DNA of 64,000 nt from Streptomyces phaeolivaceus (lineage in GTDB: Bacteria > Actinomycetota > Actinomycetes > Streptomycetales > Streptomycetaceae). A model generated the notes under the pieces. It searched no databases, was not told the origin of the DNA, and was given only the letters and a program-made list of their open reading frames with translations. Location of the stretch: NCBI RefSeq assembly GCF_009184865.1, contig NZ_CP045096.1:5332001-5396000 (forward strand), in the 5' to 3' direction. Of this stretch, positions 60,644 through 64,000 are shown one piece after another; the first letter of the stretch is position 1; each line of letters begins with the position of its first letter. Both the position numbers and the translations under genes were made by a program.

Positions 60644-60848
60644 AGAAGCCTCTGGTAACCAAAACTGCCACTTCATGGCAAGGTAGCACAGCCTCGGGGC
60701 GAGCGGTGTGAGACACCGGACACGCCGCGCGAAAATGTCACCGCCCACGATCACCGCAGCTCCGCTTCGTACGCCGGTCGGGATATCGGATCGACATACG
60801 TCCATCTCAAACCATCACTGTGCGACCAAAAATCGTTACTCTCCGGCC

Positions 60849-61796
60849 ATGGCTCTCCTCGGTCGCCGGCGCAGCAGCACCAGACTCGCCCCCGAACTCG
60901 ACGACACCGACCTCGGGAAGGTGCGCAAGCGTCTTGTGGAGAGGGGTGGTTCCGGTGGCCGCAGTCTCGCGGTGGCCATGATCGAGCAGTTGCTGCGCGA
61001 CACCGGCCGGGACTGGGACCGCCGGGCCCACCGGATCGGTGTCCTCGCGGAGTCGGCGTCACCGGCGCTCCAGCGTTCCTGGGCCGAGGAACAGTCCCAG
61101 GAGCCGGACGCCCAGCTGCTGTTCGCCTGGGGTGTCCTGCTGCGCGCGCGGTACGAGGAGCAGCCGGTGCCGGGGGAGACCCGGGAGGCGCTCGACGCCT
61201 GCGAACACGCCGCCGCGCTGCGGCCCGAGGACCCGACGCCCTGGGTGGTGCGGCTCGGACTGCTGCGGCTGTGGCGGCGGCCGGCCGCGGAGGTCTTCCC
61301 GCTCTGGGACGAGATCGTCCGCCGCGACCCCTGGCATCGCGAGGCCCATTTCCAGATGCTGGGCTATCTGTCGCCGTGGGAGTGCGGCTCGCACGCGCAG
61401 ACCGTCGACTTCCTGGACCGGGTACGCGCGGGGGCGGCGCCCACGGCCCCGACGGCGGGACTGGAGATCGCCGCCCTCATCGACCTCTACCAGGGCACCC
61501 TCGACCAGGGCGGGCTCGAAGCGCTCACCGCGGTCCGTCTGTGGAGCCGGCCAGGCGCGGTGGCGGCGCTCAACCGGGCGCTGGCCGACTGGCCCCGGCC
61601 CGGGTATCTGACCCACGCGGCGGCCGTCGCCGACCTCAACCTGCTGGCGTACGCGCTGGTGCAGGCGAAGCGGGCGAGTGAGGCGGGCGAGGTGTTCCGG
61701 GCGATCGGTGGCGCGGTCACGGGGTACCCCTGGGCCCTGGAGAACGGCGACCCCCTCCAGACCTTCACGGGCTGGCAGCAGCGCGCGGCCACCTGA
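60849..61796 (+). CDS. Conserved helical-repeat protein of unknown function
   Basis: 315 residues, soluble, with TPR/SEL-like helical pairs (AQLLFAWGVLLRARYEEQ, EALDACEHAAALRPEDPTPW, VFPLWDEIVRRDPWHREAHF). The N-terminus is MALLGRRRSSTRLAPELDD. ATG at 60849 is chosen as the first Met in frame after the promoter region shared with csp; the longer frame begins inside that region. No enzyme motif is evident. Proteins of this type are common in Streptomyces with no assigned role. Confidence 0.7.
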   Translation: MALLGRRRSSTRLAPELDDTDLGKVRKRLVERGGSGGRSLAVAMIEQLLRDTGRDWDRRAHRIGVLAESASPALQRSWAEEQSQEPDAQLLFAWGVLLRARYEEQPVPGETREALDACEHAAALRPEDPTPWVVRLGLLRLWRRPAAEVFPLWDEIVRRDPWHREAHFQMLGYLSPWECGSHAQTVDFLDRVRAGAAPTAPTAGLEIAALIDLYQGTLDQGGLEALTAVRLWSRPGAVAALNRALADWPRPGYLTHAAAVADLNLLAYALVQAKRASEAGEVFRAIGGAVTGYPWALENGDPLQTFTGWQQRAAT

Positions 61797-61854
61797 CCGG
61801 CGCGGTTCCCTCCGGGGGTTGGGCGCGTTGTCGACCGCGGGCCCGGTGGGGCTC

Positions 61855-62030
61855 CTCGCGCAGTTCCCCGCGCCCCCAAAAGATCGCAGGCCCCGCAGCC
61901 GCAAACACCACGGAGCCTGCGGCCCTGAAACACCACGGCCCTGAAACACCACGGCCCTGCGGCCCTGAAACACCACGGCCCTGCGGGCCTGAAACAGCAC
62001 GGGCCTGCGGGCCTGTAACGCGGGGCCAGC
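61855..62030. repeat. Intergenic repeats of about 12-24 bp
   Basis: It begins with ctcgcgcagttccccgcgcc, a sequence recurring in many Streptomyces intergenic regions, then repeated ccctgaaacaccacgg and cctgcgggcctgaaacagca units (at least five). It adjoins the truncated permease. Confidence 0.85.
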
Positions 62031-62625
62031 CCCTCGGGGCCGCCGCCCTTGAGGAGCATCACCACGCCGAAGACCAGCAGCAGGCTGATCTCGGCCAGCA
62101 CGAACACCGCCAGCACCTTGGCGCCCAGGTCGACGCCCAGCGCGCCGAGCAGCTGGACGATCACCATCGTGCCGAGCGCGATCAGCCACCAGGCACGTCC
62201 GTCTTCAGGTACTGCAGCGCCAGCCCGTTCATCACGGCCCCGAACAGGCCGTACACCGCGGCCTGGATGCCGTGGTACGCGAGTAGCGCCACGCCCGCGC
62301 TGCCCGCGGCGGCCGTACCGCCGAGGCCCTTGCCGACGTACGAGTAGAAGGCGCCCGCGTCGACCACATGGCGGCCCATCGCGACGTAGCCGACGGAGAA
62401 GAGCAGGACCACCGCACCGGCCACGACATACATTGCCGGGACTCCGGGGCCGTTGCCGATGGCGATCGCCACCGGTGCCGCCCCGGCGACCCCGGTCAGC
62501 GGTGCCTGCGCGGAGAGCACGAAGAAGAGGATGCCCAGGACGCCGAGCGCGTTCTGTTTGAGGGAGCCGGTGGACGCGTAGCCGTCACCGGCCGCGTGGC
62601 GCGTTCTGGACGCACTTGTGGACAT
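62018..62625 (-). pseudogene. 5' part of an APC-family amino-acid permease
   Basis: From ATG at 62625: SLKQNALGVLGILFFVLSAQ, PLTGVAGAAPVAIAIGNGPG and VGYVAMGRHVVDAGAFYSYV are the first helices of an APC-type permease. A frameshift near 62196 interrupts it; the neighbouring frame continues WLIALGTMVIVQLLGALGVD and VFVLAEISLLLVFGVVMLLK. Everything after about helix six is missing and replaced by the repeats at 61855-62030. Non-functional. Confidence 0.88.
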
Positions 62626-62667
62626 GGTTCACCTGGCGGGCGGAAGGGAAGGGTTTTGGTTTCGGCT

Positions 62668-62744
62668 CAAACGATCTGCCCCGCGCTTGCCCCGACACGT
62701 CTGCCTGGCAGCGGAGTGACGCGTGTGGGGCGACAGATCGTTTG
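62668..62744. promoter_or_regulatory. Long imperfect inverted repeat upstream of the permease remnant
   Basis: Outer arms CAAACGATCTG and CAGATCGTTTG (11 bp) enclose CCCCGCGC / GTGTGGGG, which pair with G-U wobbles, and inner CGTC/GACG and TGCC/GGCA pairs. It lies 43 bp upstream of the permease start and 139 bp upstream of the gene at 62883. Could be a structured RNA leader or an operator. Confidence 0.6.
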
Positions 62745-62882
62745 GGTGCTTACGACAGTCCGTGTGTGGCGGCCGAGTGCGGCCGAGTGGGGACCGTGAT
62801 GCCCAGTCGGCGGTCGCGAAATAGTGTGAAAAGGATGTGGCGGGACATATCGAAGGTAACGGTGAGAGCGAGATGAGAGGCC

Positions 62883-64000
62883 ATGGAGCGGCATGTCGGC
62901 GACGGACCGGGAGCGGCCCCGGGCCCGGACGCGGCCGGTGAGGCCCTCACCGCACGCGCCACCGTCGACGAGCACGGCACCGTGACCGGCTGGAGCGCCG
63001 GCGCCGAACGCCTCCTCGGGTACACCCCCACCCGGATCCTGGGCCGCCCGGCCGCCTCCCTGCTCGCCGAGCCGCCCCCGGCGGACACCCTCCCGGCCTT
63101 CGCCGACCTCCCCAGATGGCACGGCACCCTCGTGCTGCGGCACCGCGACGGCCGCCGCCTGGAGGTCAAGGTCCTGGCGCATCACCGTACGTCGTACTGC
63201 GGCACCCGCGACTGGTTCCTGGTCTCGGCGCCGACGGGCACCCGGCCCCGCCCCGGTGACGACGCGCTCGCGCTGCACGGCTTCCTCGACTCCCCGTTCT
63301 GCGCGACCTCCGTGCACGACAGGGACCTGCGCTTCCGCCGGTCCAACCGGGGCTCGCGCGGCGTGCTGGGCCTGAGCGACGACGATCTGCGCGGGCTGCG
63401 GATGACGGAGGCGGTCGACGACCCCTCCGTCGGCGAGGTCGAGCGGCTGATGCGGCGGGCCCTGGAGACCGGCGAGCCGCAGTACGTGGAGAACCACGCG
63501 CACGCGCCCGGCGCGACCCGGGAACACGCCTGGTCGGTCCACATCTACCGGCTGGAGGACCACCACGGCCGTGTCCTCGGCGTGGCCACCACCGGCCACG
63601 ACACGACGGAGCAGTACTGGGCCCGCAAACGCCTCCAGCTGATCGCCGAGGCCGGGCGGCGCATCGGCAGCACCCTCGACGTGACCCGGACGGCACAGGA
63701 GCTGGCGGACATCGCCGTCCCGGACCTCGCCGACTTCATCAGCGTCGACCTGCTGGCCTCCCTCGACGACGGGGGCACCGCCGACGTCCTCGGGGCGGCG
63801 GGGGAGTACGGACCGCTCCCTCGGGCCCCGGCCGCCGGCCGCCCCCTCGCGCTGCGCCGCGTCGCCCACCAGTCGGTGCTTCCGGGGACCCCCGAGGCGG
63901 TCGTCGCACCGGGCGAGGTGGACGACTACCCGGACGGCTCGCCCCCGGTGGAGAGCCTGCGCACGGGGCGTTCCGTGCTGTACCGGGTGAGTGAGCCCGC
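62883..64000 (+). CDS. PAS/GAF-domain signalling protein, probable SpoIIE-type phosphatase (5' part)
   Basis: 372 codons to the window edge without a stop. The N-terminal PAS domain has VDEHGTVTGWSAGAERLLGY and TRILGRPAASLLAE. A second PAS-like unit is SVHDRDLRFRRSNRGSRGVL and VLGVATTGHDTTEQY. A GAF-like beginning follows: LIAEAGRRIGSTLDVTRTAQ, ELADIAVPDLADFISVDLLA. In Streptomyces this order usually ends in a PP2C/SpoIIE phosphatase and an anti-sigma-like kinase domain, both beyond the window. ATG at 62883 follows GAGAGG. Confidence 0.85.
   Translation, partial: MERHVGDGPGAAPGPDAAGEALTARATVDEHGTVTGWSAGAERLLGYTPTRILGRPAASLLAEPPPADTLPAFADLPRWHGTLVLRHRDGRRLEVKVLAHHRTSYCGTRDWFLVSAPTGTRPRPGDDALALHGFLDSPFCATSVHDRDLRFRRSNRGSRGVLGLSDDDLRGLRMTEAVDDPSVGEVERLMRRALETGEPQYVENHAHAPGATREHAWSVHIYRLEDHHGRVLGVATTGHDTTEQYWARKRLQLIAEAGRRIGSTLDVTRTAQELADIAVPDLADFISVDLLASLDDGGTADVLGAAGEYGPLPRAPAAGRPLALRRVAHQSVLPGTPEAVVAPGEVDDYPDGSPPVESLRTGRSVLYRVSEP

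Noticed and set aside
61888..62030. Possible CRISPR array or small RNA gene cluster
   Set aside because: Irregular 12-24 bp units without spacers; resembles known Streptomyces intergenic repeats.

Overview
The window is chromosomal DNA from a Streptomyces-type actinomycete. GC content is very high, third codon positions are almost all G or C, and GTG/TTG starts are frequent. The gene set fits too: WhiJ-like XRE regulators with a DUF5753-type domain, DUF6879 and DUF6247 proteins, an ECF sigma factor, NarL-type two-component systems, secreted carbohydrate-active enzymes, and the start of a PAS-domain signalling protein. No tRNA, rRNA or CRISPR array was seen. Family names below come from recognising motifs by eye, not from database searches.

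Layout. 0-8.9 kb is a restriction-modification locus: a fused HTH-methylase-specificity protein, then a complete type I hsdM-hsdS-hsdR operon. 8.9-16.2 kb is a small-gene accessory zone: an EcsC-like protein, a GntR regulator with two small partners, a kinase-fold phosphotransferase, two WhiJ-like regulators with one intact and one truncated DUF6879 partner, and a DUF6247 gene with a frameshifted partner. A decayed second copy of the 3' end of hsdR, including its terminator hairpin, closes this zone at 15.4-15.5 kb. 16.4-20.3 kb holds a Ser/Thr kinase, an ECF sigma factor with a putative membrane anti-sigma partner, and an AhpD-like gene. 20.3-24.6 kb is a gene graveyard: fragments of a secreted nuclease, an XRE/P-loop protein and a second ahpD, plus a truncated PAP2 phosphatase fused tail-to-tail with a histidine kinase. 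24.7-29.4 kb has a Rieske oxygenase, a serine hydrolase and a two-component system.

The most system-like loci follow. At 29.5-32.4 kb an EACC1-type adaptor overlaps a caspase-like peptidase whose C-terminal half is three repeats of a transmembrane pair plus a beta-rich PH-like unit; this looks like an anti-phage or cell-suicide conflict module. 32.7-36.3 kb is a LacI regulator, a 32-bp perfect palindromic operator and a secreted GH30 glycosidase. 38.2-40.6 kb looks like the regulatory remnant of an actinomycete integrative element. At 45.5-49.4 kb a putative rifamycin glycosyltransferase and the RNA-polymerase-protecting ATPase HelR lie in tandem behind a 22-bp sequence matching the rifamycin-associated element (RAE). 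51.2-64 kb contains a PL9-type pectate lyase, an alpha/beta hydrolase, a PBP4-type DD-peptidase, an F420-type oxidoreductase, TerB, a DEAD-box helicase, a cold-shock protein, a broken amino-acid permease and the start of a PAS-domain protein.

A theme across the window is short GC-rich tandem arrays. Several have units divisible by three and lie inside coding regions at loop positions (a kinase ATP lid, a receiver domain, a glycosyltransferase linker, a regulator linker). Others sit in upstream regions with 8-, 10-, 11-, 13- or 17-bp periods.
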